DNA of 64,000 bases, from NCBI RefSeq assembly GCF_007753265.1, contig NZ_CP036349.1, forward strand, positions 1,521,363-1,585,362. Direction: 5' to 3'. The notes under the pieces are model-generated. The model searched no databases. It was not told the origin of the DNA and worked only from the letters and a program-made list of their open reading frames with translations. The stretch comes from Botrimarina mediterranea (GTDB taxonomy: Bacteria > Planctomycetota > Planctomycetia > Pirellulales > Lacipirellulaceae). Shown piece by piece: positions 56,762-64,000 of this stretch (position 1 is its first letter; each line of letters starts with the position of its first letter). Made by a program: the position numbers and the translations under genes.

Positions 56762-56834
56762 TGACCCCAACGGGGTTCGAACCCGTGTTGCCGCCGTGAA
56801 AGGGCGGAGTCCTAGACCACTAGACGATGGGGCC
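56762..56834 (-). tRNA. tRNA-Glu (anticodon TTC)
   Basis: A 73-nt cloverleaf on the minus strand: acceptor GGCCCCA with TGGGGTC, anticodon loop CCTTTCA (TTC), T-arm ACGGGTTCGAACCCCGT and discriminator A. CCA is not encoded. Confidence 0.96.
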
Positions 56835-57016
56835 GTCTGAAATCGGACGCGCGAAGGGAATCGCCGGGGCGGCGAAGTGGGCCGTGTCGTGCGTCGGTCG
56901 AGAGAAATTAAAAGGGGCAGGCCGCTTGGTCAACCCGCCGGCGCCGTTTGTGCAGCGGCAAAAGCAGAATCGCCCGCTCCGACGACGGCGTCACCACGCC
57001 TGACCGCGGTAAAAAA

Positions 57017-57226
57017 TCATGATTCAGCGGTCTGCGCTTCATCAGCAGCCGACTCCGGCGACTGACTCTTGCGGATCGCTTCATAGACTTCGTTGCGATG
57101 CACCGGCACCTCTTTTGGCGCTTCGATGCCGAGACGCACCTTGTCACCGCGGATTTCAACCACCACGATGGTGATGTCATCATTGATGACGATGCTCTCG
57201 TTCTTTTTACGAGAGAGGACCAGCAT
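57017..57226 (-). CDS. csrA: carbon storage regulator CsrA
   Basis: This 69-residue protein opens MLVLSRKKNESIVINDDITI, then VVVEIRGDKVRLGIEAPKEVPVHRNEVYEAI: the complete CsrA fold with the R44-type RNA-binding residue in PVHRNEVY. It binds GGA motifs in mRNAs and represses or stabilises them. The acidic tail is longer than in E. coli. It stands alone between tRNA-Glu and the nuo cluster. Confidence 0.95.
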   Translation of the reverse strand: MLVLSRKKNESIVINDDITIVVVEIRGDKVRLGIEAPKEVPVHRNEVYEAIRKSQSPESAADEAQTAES

Positions 57227-57663
57227 TTCGATTCCTTCGCTTTGTCGGGAGGGACTTCCTGGCAGCCGCTCGGACGCTCAGATTTGGGGTAGGTCGCAGA
57301 CGCACAGCCGTAAGCAGTTGTAGGCTAAACGCCGGCCGCCTTAGTGTGAGTTGGATGGACGCGTTTGGAAAACTCGGTGTGACGTGTCGAGCAGCCCTCG
57401 CAACCTCCTACGCTTTACACGGGTCGGCTCGCCGAGAAGCGGCGGGACGACCGACATGCCGTCGGGGTCGCAAGACCCAGGCAGCGCAGAAGTTGACACC
57501 CCTAATCTACGGTCAGGGGGTTGACAGTCAAGAATCCAGCTGGCGAAACGTCCAGAACGGGCGCCCTTTCGGCAGGATTCTGCCCAGATTCGCCGATAGG
57601 ACGCCTGCCGGCGCCCGGAAACCAGACCGCGGCAAGCCGCATCTCCCTTCTAAACCGTCCGCG
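57227..57663. other. intergenic region between csrA and nuoI
   Basis: No gene was seen in 437 bp. Two TTGACA boxes (57493-57498 and 57521-57526) could be -35 elements for the nuo transcript, but neither has a good -10 at the correct distance. Confidence 0.4.
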
Positions 57664-58221
57664 ATGCCCGTCGCCCGCCGACCCGCCTGGCCCTGGTTTA
57701 CGAATCTCGTCACGGCCGTGACGTCGGTCGCTCGTGGCATGGCGGCGACCCTCCGGACGTGGGTGCGGACCCACCAAGCGGGGAAGCAAACCTTCACCGA
57801 AGAGTTCGAGTACCCCGAGCTGGGGGCCCCCGTCGCGGCCCGGTACCGCGGCTACCACCGGTTCGATCTGACGACGTGCATTGCGTGCGACCAGTGCGCG
57901 AAAGCCTGCCCGGTCGATTGCATCTATATCGGAAAGGAACGCGCCGAAGGCGCCAAGGGCTTCCGCGTCACGGGATATTCGATCGATTACACCAAATGCA
58001 TGTTCTGCGCGCTCTGCGTCGAGCCGTGTCCCGTCGATTGCATCTTCATGGGCGCGACGCACGACCTGTCGAGCTACACGCGCGACGGCGCCGTGGTGGA
58101 TTTCTCGCGGCTCCCCCTTGAGGTGGCGTGGGGGAAGGCGACACTCAACCCTACGGCGGTGGCCGCCTCAAAGGCGGTGGCCGCTCCGGTCGATGGCGGG
58201 CCAAACGTCGTACGGATTTGA
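57664..58221 (+). CDS. nuoI: complex I subunit NuoI (ferredoxin-like)
   Basis: This 185-residue protein has two [4Fe-4S] motifs, CIACDQCAKACPVDC and CMFCALCVEPCPVDC, that carry electrons from the peripheral to the membrane arm. The N-terminal helix and the conserved FTEEFEYPELG segment fit NuoI. It is the first gene of the cluster; the ATG at 57664 follows no obvious ribosome site. Confidence 0.95.
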   Translation: MPVARRPAWPWFTNLVTAVTSVARGMAATLRTWVRTHQAGKQTFTEEFEYPELGAPVAARYRGYHRFDLTTCIACDQCAKACPVDCIYIGKERAEGAKGFRVTGYSIDYTKCMFCALCVEPCPVDCIFMGATHDLSSYTRDGAVVDFSRLPLEVAWGKATLNPTAVAASKAVAAPVDGGPNVVRI

Positions 58222-58297
58222 TTACCGCGTCGACGCGACGCGACCCGCTTCGACTGTACCCAACTGCCCACCGCCGATTGCCGACAGCCCTCTCTGC

Positions 58298-58873
58298 ATG
58301 GCCACCCCCACGTCGATCGCCGCCTACCTCGTGCTGTTCGCGACGGCGGCGGTGTTGTTTGTCTTCGTGAACTTAACGCTCGGTCGATTGCTCCGGCCGA
58401 AGAACCCGAGCGTCGAGAAGGGCGAGATCTACGAATGCGGCGAGACGGTCATCGGGTCGAGCTTCGTGCAATTCGACATCCGATTCTATGTCGTGGCGCT
58501 GCTGTTCATCGTCTTCGATGTGGAAGTCGCGTTCTTCTTCCCGTGGGCAGTAGTGTTCGGTAAAGCGACGCACCTCGTCTCCACCGCCGACGCCGCCGCG
58601 ACGGCCGAAGGGCCTGCGGCCGAGGTGTGGAACGCGGCGTTGGTGCAGCAGCTCAATGAACTGGGGATGTCCGCCGGCGCAACGGCCGCCGACGTCGCCG
58701 CGGCTGCTCAGACACTCACCTGGGGTCTATTCGCCGACATCCTCGTGTTCTTCGCGGTGCTGATGGTGGGGTTCGCTTACGTCTGGAGCCGGGGCGACCT
58801 CAACTGGGTCCGCACGACCGTAAACGCCGCGCCGGGCTACGATCAGTCCGCCACAACGCCGCGAGCCGCTTGA
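58298..58873 (+). CDS. nuoA: complex I subunit NuoA
   Basis: This 191-residue protein has three membrane segments (about 7-28, 66-87 and 149-166) and the NuoA motifs KGEIYECGE and FYVVALLFIVFDVEVAFFF. It has an unusual Ala-rich insert (about 95-140) between segments two and three, longer than in standard NuoA. It starts 76 bp after nuoI, followed 8 bp later by nuoC. Confidence 0.93.
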   Translation: MATPTSIAAYLVLFATAAVLFVFVNLTLGRLLRPKNPSVEKGEIYECGETVIGSSFVQFDIRFYVVALLFIVFDVEVAFFFPWAVVFGKATHLVSTADAAATAEGPAAEVWNAALVQQLNELGMSAGATAADVAAAAQTLTWGLFADILVFFAVLMVGFAYVWSRGDLNWVRTTVNAAPGYDQSATTPRAA

Positions 58874-58881
58874 GCCATCGC

Positions 58882-59421
58882 ATGACCCCCGATTATCAAG
58901 CTTTCGATCGCCTCCATGCCAAGTTTGGCGAAGCGGTCTCGCAGCCGGCCGAAACGGCAGGCGCCAGTGAGCACTCCGATCGTTGGTTGCGAGTCGAAGC
59001 GGCGCAGATCGCGAAGGTCGCCAAGTTCCTGCGCGACGACCCCGATCTGCTGTTCGACTTCCTCAACGACCTCACCGTCGTTGATTACCTGCCGCCGGCC
59101 GACAAGAAGCTCGCCGCCGCGGTCGGCGACGAGCGGCTCGAAGTGGTCTATCACCTGTCGAGCCTCACGCGGAAGCACTGGTTGACGCTCAAGCTGAGCG
59201 TTCCGCGGCTTGTTGATGGGTCGCTGCCCGAGGTCCCGAGCGTCGCGAAGGTCTGGAAGACCGCCAACTGGCACGAGCGCGAGGCCTACGACCTCTTCGG
59301 CGTGCGGTTCACCGGCCACCCGAACCTCGAGCGGATCCTTTGCCCCGACGACTGGCATGGCCATCCGATGCGGAAGGACTACCAGTCGCCGTTGGAGTAC
59401 GACGGGATTCGGGGACGCTGA
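58882..59421 (+). CDS. nuoC: complex I subunit NuoC
   Basis: This 179-residue protein contains FNDL-type DFLNDLTVVDYL, LTLKLSV, and the hallmark WHEREAYDLFGVRFTGHPNLERIL segment, then DDWHGHPMRKDY. It is a peripheral-arm subunit. The ATG at 58882 is preferred over a TTG 4 codons upstream. No nuoB lies between nuoA and nuoC, unlike most bacterial operons. Confidence 0.95.
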   Translation: MTPDYQAFDRLHAKFGEAVSQPAETAGASEHSDRWLRVEAAQIAKVAKFLRDDPDLLFDFLNDLTVVDYLPPADKKLAAAVGDERLEVVYHLSSLTRKHWLTLKLSVPRLVDGSLPEVPSVAKVWKTANWHEREAYDLFGVRFTGHPNLERILCPDDWHGHPMRKDYQSPLEYDGIRGR

Positions 59422-59427
59422 GAACCA

Positions 59428-59511
59428 TTGCGGAATTCGGATTACGGATTGCGGATTCCAAGTAGGTAGCCCTTCGCTGACTTCAATCCGCAATCCGAAA
59501 ACCTCAATCCG
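59428..59511. repeat. intergenic word-repeat palindrome
   Basis: TTGCGGATTCGGATTACGGATTGCGG-type words at the left are mirrored by CAATCCGCAATCCGAAAACC at the right, in the short gap between nuoC and nuoD. Confidence 0.75.
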
Positions 59512-59513
59512 CA

Positions 59514-60734
59514 ATGCCTACGACCGTCGAAGACCCCCGCACTGTCGAGTTCGACGTCCGTACGGACGAGATGCTCGTCAATATGGGTCCGCAGCATCCG
59601 AGCACGCACGGCGTGTTGCGGTTGGTGTTGCGGACGGACGGTGAGGTGGTGTCGGAGGTGACGCCGCACATTGGGTATTTGCACCGCTGCGCGGAGAAAA
59701 TCGGTGAGAACCTCGCCGTGCGGCAGTGGATTCCTTACACCGACCGGATGGATTATCTGGCGGCGATGAATATGAATCTCGGCTGGTCGCTGACCGTCGA
59801 GAAACTGGTGGGGTACGAGCCGCCCGAGCGTGGCCGGCACCTGCGGGTGATCATCGCCGAGATGGGCCGTATCGCCAGCCACCTCGTGGGTATGGGCGCT
59901 TATGGGCTCGACCTGGGGTCGTTCAGCCCGTTCTTGTACGCCTTTCGCGAGCGCGAGCGGATCCTTGATCTCTTCGAGGCGGCGTGCGGCGCGCGGCTTA
60001 CATACAGCTACCTGACTCCCGGCGGCGCGACGGCCGACTTGCCCGCGGGCTGGACCGACCGGTGCCTCAAGGTGCTCAGCGAATTCGAGCCGATCATCGC
60101 CGACTACCACACGCTGCTCACCAGCAACGCGATCTTCGTGAAGCGGACCGCGGGTGTCGGCGTTCTGTCGGGGAAGAAGGCGATCTCGTACGGCACGAGC
60201 GGCCCAGTGCTTCGCGCTAGTGGCGTCGATTGGGACCTGCGCCGTGATGGGGACCCGTGCTACACGCGGATGTACGAGGGCTACGACTTCAAAGTCGTCT
60301 GCCAACGCGATGGCGAGTACGTCGTCCCGCCCGGCGCGCCGGCGCCGCCGTACGAAGCGGTGCTCGGTGACTGTTGGCACCGGTTCTATGTGCGGATGCT
60401 CGAAGTGGTCGAGTCAATCTGGCTCGTGCGCCAAGCGATTCACCGCTACCACGAGACCGACGACGTGCTGCCCCGCAATCACGGCGCCCCGTTCAAACTC
60501 ACCGACAAACTGCCGTCGGGCGAAGTCTATCTCGAAACCGAAGCCCCCCGCGGCCAGATGGGCTTCTACCTCGTCAGCCTCGGCGGCACAGCGACCCCCT
60601 GGCGTGCCCGCGCGCGGAGCAGCTGCTTCAGCAACCTCTCCCCGATCAGCGAGATCGGCCGCGGCTGCCTGATCGCCGACATCCCCGCGATTGTCGGCTC
60701 GCTCGACATCGTGATGGGGGAGATTGATCGCTGA
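59514..60734 (+). CDS. nuoD: complex I subunit NuoD
   Basis: This 406-residue protein is the 49-kDa-type subunit next to the quinone site. It has MGPQHPSTHGVLRL, HIGYLHRCAEKIGE, VIIAEMGRIASHLVGMG, LTPGGA and the C-terminal GSLDIVMGEIDR, with the histidine and tyrosine that contact quinone (HPSTHG, and PYTDRMDYL). The genes nuoE onward are not found next to it, so the remaining subunits are elsewhere. Confidence 0.97.
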   Translation: MPTTVEDPRTVEFDVRTDEMLVNMGPQHPSTHGVLRLVLRTDGEVVSEVTPHIGYLHRCAEKIGENLAVRQWIPYTDRMDYLAAMNMNLGWSLTVEKLVGYEPPERGRHLRVIIAEMGRIASHLVGMGAYGLDLGSFSPFLYAFRERERILDLFEAACGARLTYSYLTPGGATADLPAGWTDRCLKVLSEFEPIIADYHTLLTSNAIFVKRTAGVGVLSGKKAISYGTSGPVLRASGVDWDLRRDGDPCYTRMYEGYDFKVVCQRDGEYVVPPGAPAPPYEAVLGDCWHRFYVRMLEVVESIWLVRQAIHRYHETDDVLPRNHGAPFKLTDKLPSGEVYLETEAPRGQMGFYLVSLGGTATPWRARARSSCFSNLSPISEIGRGCLIADIPAIVGSLDIVMGEIDR

Positions 60735-61078
60735 CCCACGAAACAACTCAGCGTACAGGAGGGAACTGAGCCGGGCGGCGTCAGCCTCCGGAGTCGCAGC
60801 GGAAGTCGCGTCGAATGCAGGAAAGGAGATAGTGGGGATGAAATTGGAGACAAGGGGGATGGCCTCTCGGCTAGAGACAGCGAAGCGGGATGGTGAGCGA
60901 AGCAATCAGATTTTTTGTTCCCAACACGCCCCACCCAACGATGTCGCCAAACTAACCAATCGACCATCCCCATTATCTCCTCAATTGCGGCACCCCTCTT
61001 CGTGGCCGGTTTGCACAGCAGGCCCGCATCGCTAGCTTAGTTGCCATCCCCACCATCTCCTTTCTTTAGAAGAGAAGC
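60735..61078. other. intergenic region
   Basis: In 344 bp I see no gene and no obvious repeat; a 103-residue open frame on the plus strand lacks family resemblance. Confidence 0.35.
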
Positions 61079-61711
61079 ATGGAAGCCGTTGCCGAAGAGC
61101 AGATTCTTGTTGTCCCCGCTGAGGTGTTCGACGAACTCGGCCGCTTCCAGGGCATCTCGACGGACATCGAGCGCTACCTCGATCCGCTGCTGCGGTGCGA
61201 GCGGCTGAGTTACAAGCCGCGGGGGCCGATGGAAGAAGACCCGAGCTACAAGCAGCTCATCGCCTACGTGCTGCTGCAACACACGGCCGCCGACGGCACA
61301 GTGACGGTCTTCTCGTACACCCGCGGCGGGGGCGGCGGCGAAAAGCGGCTGCACGCCAAGCGGAGCGTCGGCGTCGGCGGGCATATCTCGTCCGACGATG
61401 CGACGCACGACACCGCCCACGCCGACGAGGGTCTCTACCGCCGCGGCCTCGAGCGGGAACTCTCCGAAGAGGTCCACATCGGCTCGGCTTACACCGAGCG
61501 GCTCGTGGGCCTGATCAACGACGATGAAACGCCGGTGGGCCGCGTCCACCTTGGCGTGGTCCACGTCTTCGAGCTGGAGGAGCCCGTCGTGTCGTCGGCG
61601 GAGCTCGCCCTCGCCGAAGGCCAATTCCTCCCCGTCGAGCAACTCCTGGCGGAGATCGACTCGTACGAGTCGTGGTCGCAGATTGCGATCCGGGCGCTGT
61701 ACGGCCGCTAG
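61079..61711 (+). CDS. Nudix-like phosphoesterase
   Basis: This 210-residue protein has VGGHISSD and EGLYRRGLERELSEEVHI, which form a Nudix-like box with the catalytic helix REL.EE. Some first-half positions of the box differ from the consensus, and a GGGGGEKRLH loop precedes it. Such enzymes hydrolyse nucleoside diphosphate derivatives; automated annotation often calls these simply phosphoesterases. Substrate unknown. Confidence 0.75.
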   Translation: MEAVAEEQILVVPAEVFDELGRFQGISTDIERYLDPLLRCERLSYKPRGPMEEDPSYKQLIAYVLLQHTAADGTVTVFSYTRGGGGGEKRLHAKRSVGVGGHISSDDATHDTAHADEGLYRRGLERELSEEVHIGSAYTERLVGLINDDETPVGRVHLGVVHVFELEEPVVSSAELALAEGQFLPVEQLLAEIDSYESWSQIAIRALYGR

Positions 61712-61863
61712 CAAGGAAGGCCGAGATCCCGCGACGCCAATCGTTGGAGTGCAGCGGGTACTAAGGGGCCTCCCCCGACTTGCGTTGAGGGCTCTCCTTG
61801 CCGTGGATGTTAGGATATGGCTCGTAAGATCCCTACGGTCCTATCGTCCTACCCACCTTCGCA

Positions 61864-63036
61864 GTGATTTATCTCGACAACCACGCGACGACACGCGTCG
61901 ATCCTCGGGTCGTCGAGGCGATGCTGCCGTGGTTCACCGAGCATTATGGCAACGCCGGCAGTGTGGTGCATCCCTTCGGCGAGGCGGCGCGAGACGCGGT
62001 CGCGGCGAGCCGGCAGACGATCGCCGCCGCGATCGACGCCGACCCCGAAGAGATTTTCTTCACCAGCGGCGCCACCGAGAGCAACAACTTGGCGATCCGC
62101 GGCGTCGCCGAGCGCCCGAAGCGGCGCGGTGATCATTTGGTAAGCGTGGCGACCGAGCACCGCGCGGTGCTCGACCCGCTTGATCGGCTCGCCAAACGCG
62201 GCTACGCCGTGACGCTGCTCGATGTGGAACAAGATGGCTCGCCACTCGCGGGTTGGCTCGATCCGCAGCAAGTCTCCGACGCGATCACCGACCAGACGTG
62301 TCTGGTATCGGTGATGCTCGCCAACAACGAGATCGGCGTCATCGAGCCCATCGCGGAGATCGCGCGCGTTTGCCGTGAGCGTGGCGTGCTGCTGCACTGC
62401 GATGCAACGCAGGCCATTGGCAAGATCGCCGTCTCGGTCCGCGAGCTGGGCGTCGATCTGATGAGCTTCACGGCTCACAAGCTCTACGGCCCGAAGGGAA
62501 TCGGCGCCCTGTACGTGCGGCGGCGCGACCCGATCGTGCGGCTCGAAACGCAGATCTCCGGCGGTGGGCAAGAACGCGGCCGGCGGAGCGGGACGACAAA
62601 CGTGCCGGGTGTCGTTGGCTTTGCGAAGGCGATTGAATTATGCCAGGCCGAACTGACAAGCGAATCGCAACGGCTGCGCGTCCTTCGGGACGGGCTATTC
62701 GAACGGCTCATCGCGGAGGTTGAAGGCATACGGCTGGTGGGGCCCACGCTCGCTGGCGATAGGCTGGCGCACAACCTTAACATCGCGTTGCCGGCGCTCG
62801 ATGGCGAGACGGTGATGCTCCGCATGCCGGACGTGGCGGTCAGCAGCGGCGCCGCGTGCTCGGCGACCGACCCTGAGCCGAGCCATGTCCTGCGGGCCCT
62901 GGGTATGACGCCCGACCAGGCCCGCTGCACGCTGCGGATCGGCCTGGGACGCTTTACGACGGCGGAGGAGGTGGAACAAGCGGCCGACCGGTTAATCGCC
63001 GCCATCGGCGGGCTGCGTGGGCTAAGCTCTAGCTAA
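61864..63036 (+). CDS. nifS: cysteine desulfurase (NifS/IscS family)
   Basis: This 390-residue PLP enzyme has TSGATESNNLAI, TEHRAVLD, CDATQAIGK, the Schiff-base lysine in SFTAHKLYGPKG, and the active-site cysteine in AVSSGAACSATDPEPSHVL. The GTG start at 61864 is the only one that preserves the first residues (IYLDNHATT). It mobilises sulfur from cysteine for Fe-S clusters or tRNA thiolation. No scaffold gene is adjacent; the Fe-S carrier lies 12 kb away. Confidence 0.94.
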   Translation: MIYLDNHATTRVDPRVVEAMLPWFTEHYGNAGSVVHPFGEAARDAVAASRQTIAAAIDADPEEIFFTSGATESNNLAIRGVAERPKRRGDHLVSVATEHRAVLDPLDRLAKRGYAVTLLDVEQDGSPLAGWLDPQQVSDAITDQTCLVSVMLANNEIGVIEPIAEIARVCRERGVLLHCDATQAIGKIAVSVRELGVDLMSFTAHKLYGPKGIGALYVRRRDPIVRLETQISGGGQERGRRSGTTNVPGVVGFAKAIELCQAELTSESQRLRVLRDGLFERLIAEVEGIRLVGPTLAGDRLAHNLNIALPALDGETVMLRMPDVAVSSGAACSATDPEPSHVLRALGMTPDQARCTLRIGLGRFTTAEEVEQAADRLIAAIGGLRGLSSS

Positions 63037-63074
63037 TACCTTCAGATACGAATGTGGGCGGGGTCCCTTACAGT

Positions 63075-63161
63075 TGTGGGAGGCGTCTCCAGACGCCGAT
63101 TACGGTCTCCATTCCGATTCGACATGGTGCACGTAATCGGGGTCTGGAGACCCCTCCCACA
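63075..63161. repeat. dispersed 30-bp inverted repeat, copy 2
   Basis: Arms 63075-63104 and 63132-63161 match the pair at 31101-31187. The left arm has two compensating changes (GGCGTCTCCAGACGCC) while the right arm is identical to copy 1. A partial third arm (AACCCCTCCCACAG) follows at about 63173. Confidence 0.85.
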
Positions 63162-63212
63162 GTTTGGCTTGGAAACCCCTCCCACAGAGAACAGCCTCGG
63201 CTCCGCCAGAAC

Positions 63213-63866
63213 ATGCCGCGAATCCTGCTCACCGCCTTCAAGCCCTTCGCGGACTGGGAACAGAACTCCAGTTGGCTCGCGCTGCAGGCGTTGATGCGTG
63301 ACTTGCCACCGACAACGGACGTCACGACCCGGCTCTACCCCGTCGACTACAACGAGGTGAAGTCGCGGCTTGCGAATGATCTGCAAACGTCGTACGACGT
63401 CGTGCTGCACGTCGGGCAGTCGTCCGGTTCGCCGGTAATTCAACTCGAGCAGTTCGCGCTGAACGCGTGCCGAGTCGTTGGAGAACCGCAAGAGGTGATC
63501 CGACCGCTCGAAGAGAACGGCCCGCTGGCTTACCGCAGCGCCTTGCCGCTGGGCGATTGGACGCGACGGCTGCGTGAGTGCGGCATTCCGACCGTGTTGT
63601 CGCTCCACGCCGGCGACTACCTCTGCAATGCGTCGATGTACTGGTCGCACCACCTGATGGAGGCGGCCGGGCACACGGCGCGGGTGGGGTTCGTTCACTT
63701 GCCGCTCGATACGGCACAAGTGGTGACACAATCAAAAGCGCTGCCTAGCATGCCGAGCGAAGTGAGCGCGACGGCGCTGCGGATGCTCGTGAGCTGGGCC
63801 GGTGAGTTCGTTGATTACTCGGCGGCGTTCACCTCTTCACATCCGACCAACGAAGGACAAGCGTGA
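63213..63866 (+). CDS. pcp: pyroglutamyl-peptidase I
   Basis: This 217-residue protein removes N-terminal pyroglutamate. The start is MPRILLTAFKPFADWEQNSS. The catalytic triad corresponds to E in VIQLEQFALN, C in HAGDYLCNASMYW and H in VGFVHLPLD. It is a cytosolic cysteine peptidase of family C15. Its stop overlaps the GTG of the next gene (GTGA). Confidence 0.88.
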   Translation: MPRILLTAFKPFADWEQNSSWLALQALMRDLPPTTDVTTRLYPVDYNEVKSRLANDLQTSYDVVLHVGQSSGSPVIQLEQFALNACRVVGEPQEVIRPLEENGPLAYRSALPLGDWTRRLRECGIPTVLSLHAGDYLCNASMYWSHHLMEAAGHTARVGFVHLPLDTAQVVTQSKALPSMPSEVSATALRMLVSWAGEFVDYSAAFTSSHPTNEGQA

Positions 63867-64000
63867 GCAAGTTTGCGGTGCTGGTGCTCGCCGCGGGACG
63901 CAGTTCCCGTTTCGGCGATTCGACTTACAAGAAGCCGTTCGTGATGCTCGATGGCCGCGCGGTGTGGCTGCACTCGGTCGAGCGCTTCACGGGCCGCGAC
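63863..64000 (+). CDS. ispD: 2-C-methyl-D-erythritol 4-phosphate cytidylyltransferase, partial
   Basis: Only the first 46 residues are in the window (GTG start): KFAVLVLAAGRSSRFG, the nucleotide-binding loop, then KKPFVMLDGRAVWLHSVERF, typical of IspD in the MEP pathway for isoprenoids. The start is overlapped by the pcp stop. The gene runs off the right edge. Confidence 0.85.
   Translation, partial: MSKFAVLVLAAGRSSRFGDSTYKKPFVMLDGRAVWLHSVERFTGRD

Noticed and set aside
60724-61035. 103-residue frame between nuoD and the Nudix-like gene
   Set aside because: No family resemblance and no ribosome site; overlaps the nuoD end.

Overview
The window is high-G+C bacterial chromosome. The most likely source is a planctomycete of the order Pirellulales. 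The evidence is a DUF1559 prepilin-like protein, a DUF6800-type small basic protein, orphan YjfB and Flp-pilin genes, large TPR membrane proteins, and intergenic spaces filled with long imperfect inverted repeats. The family-level assignment is inference.

Region 1 (1-12747, all minus strand) is one tightly packed unit of at least twelve genes, read from 12747 leftwards off the window edge. It encodes a complete ubiquitin-like conjugation pathway: a small beta-grasp modifier with a Gly-Gly near its C-terminus followed by a 12-residue tail, a ThiF/E1-like activating enzyme, an E2 with an HPN motif and the expected cysteine, a JAMM (JAB) peptidase with an intact metal site, and two membrane proteins with RING-like Cys/His domains, one fused to a trypsin-like protease. 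A membrane FHA protein, two further zinc-ribbon membrane proteins, a DUF2752 protein and two TPR membrane proteins complete it. Nearly every non-enzymatic component has membrane segments, so conjugation probably takes place at a membrane. This is the most exciting part of the window.

Region 2 (about 13363-27909) is an integrated element of lower G+C. It sits in a tRNA-Ser(TGA) gene and is bounded by 41-bp direct repeats. It carries two tyrosine recombinases, an excisionase-like protein, an AbiEi/AbiEii-type pair in an unusual convergent layout, a possible PD-(D/E)xK nuclease, an ADP-ribosyltransferase-like protein, a divergent sigma-factor-like protein, a P-loop replication ATPase, an IF-1-like protein and several small unknown proteins. 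Two non-coding structures stand out. One is an array of five perfect palindromes (34-54 bp) with different arms but the same 12-bp heart. The other is a 341-bp imperfect palindrome with a single common centre, a good candidate for an origin or control region. No capsid, portal or terminase gene was recognised.

Region 3 (28000-64000) is ordinary chromosome: clpB, a GH43 hydrolase, DUF1559, YjfB and PDZ proteins, a RAYT-like transposase beside its REP cluster, dnaK, pheA with a DAHP synthase, tpiA-secG-yicC-gmk-rpoZ-coaB/C flavoprotein, tRNA-Asn, rsmH, queA, an Flp pilin, an ErpA-type Fe-S carrier, an aldo/keto reductase, hemH, ndh, katE, tRNA-Glu, csrA, a partial complex I cluster (nuoI-A-C-D, no nuoB), a Nudix-like protein, a cysteine desulfurase, pyroglutamyl peptidase and the start of ispD. 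Several dispersed intergenic inverted-repeat families recur here.
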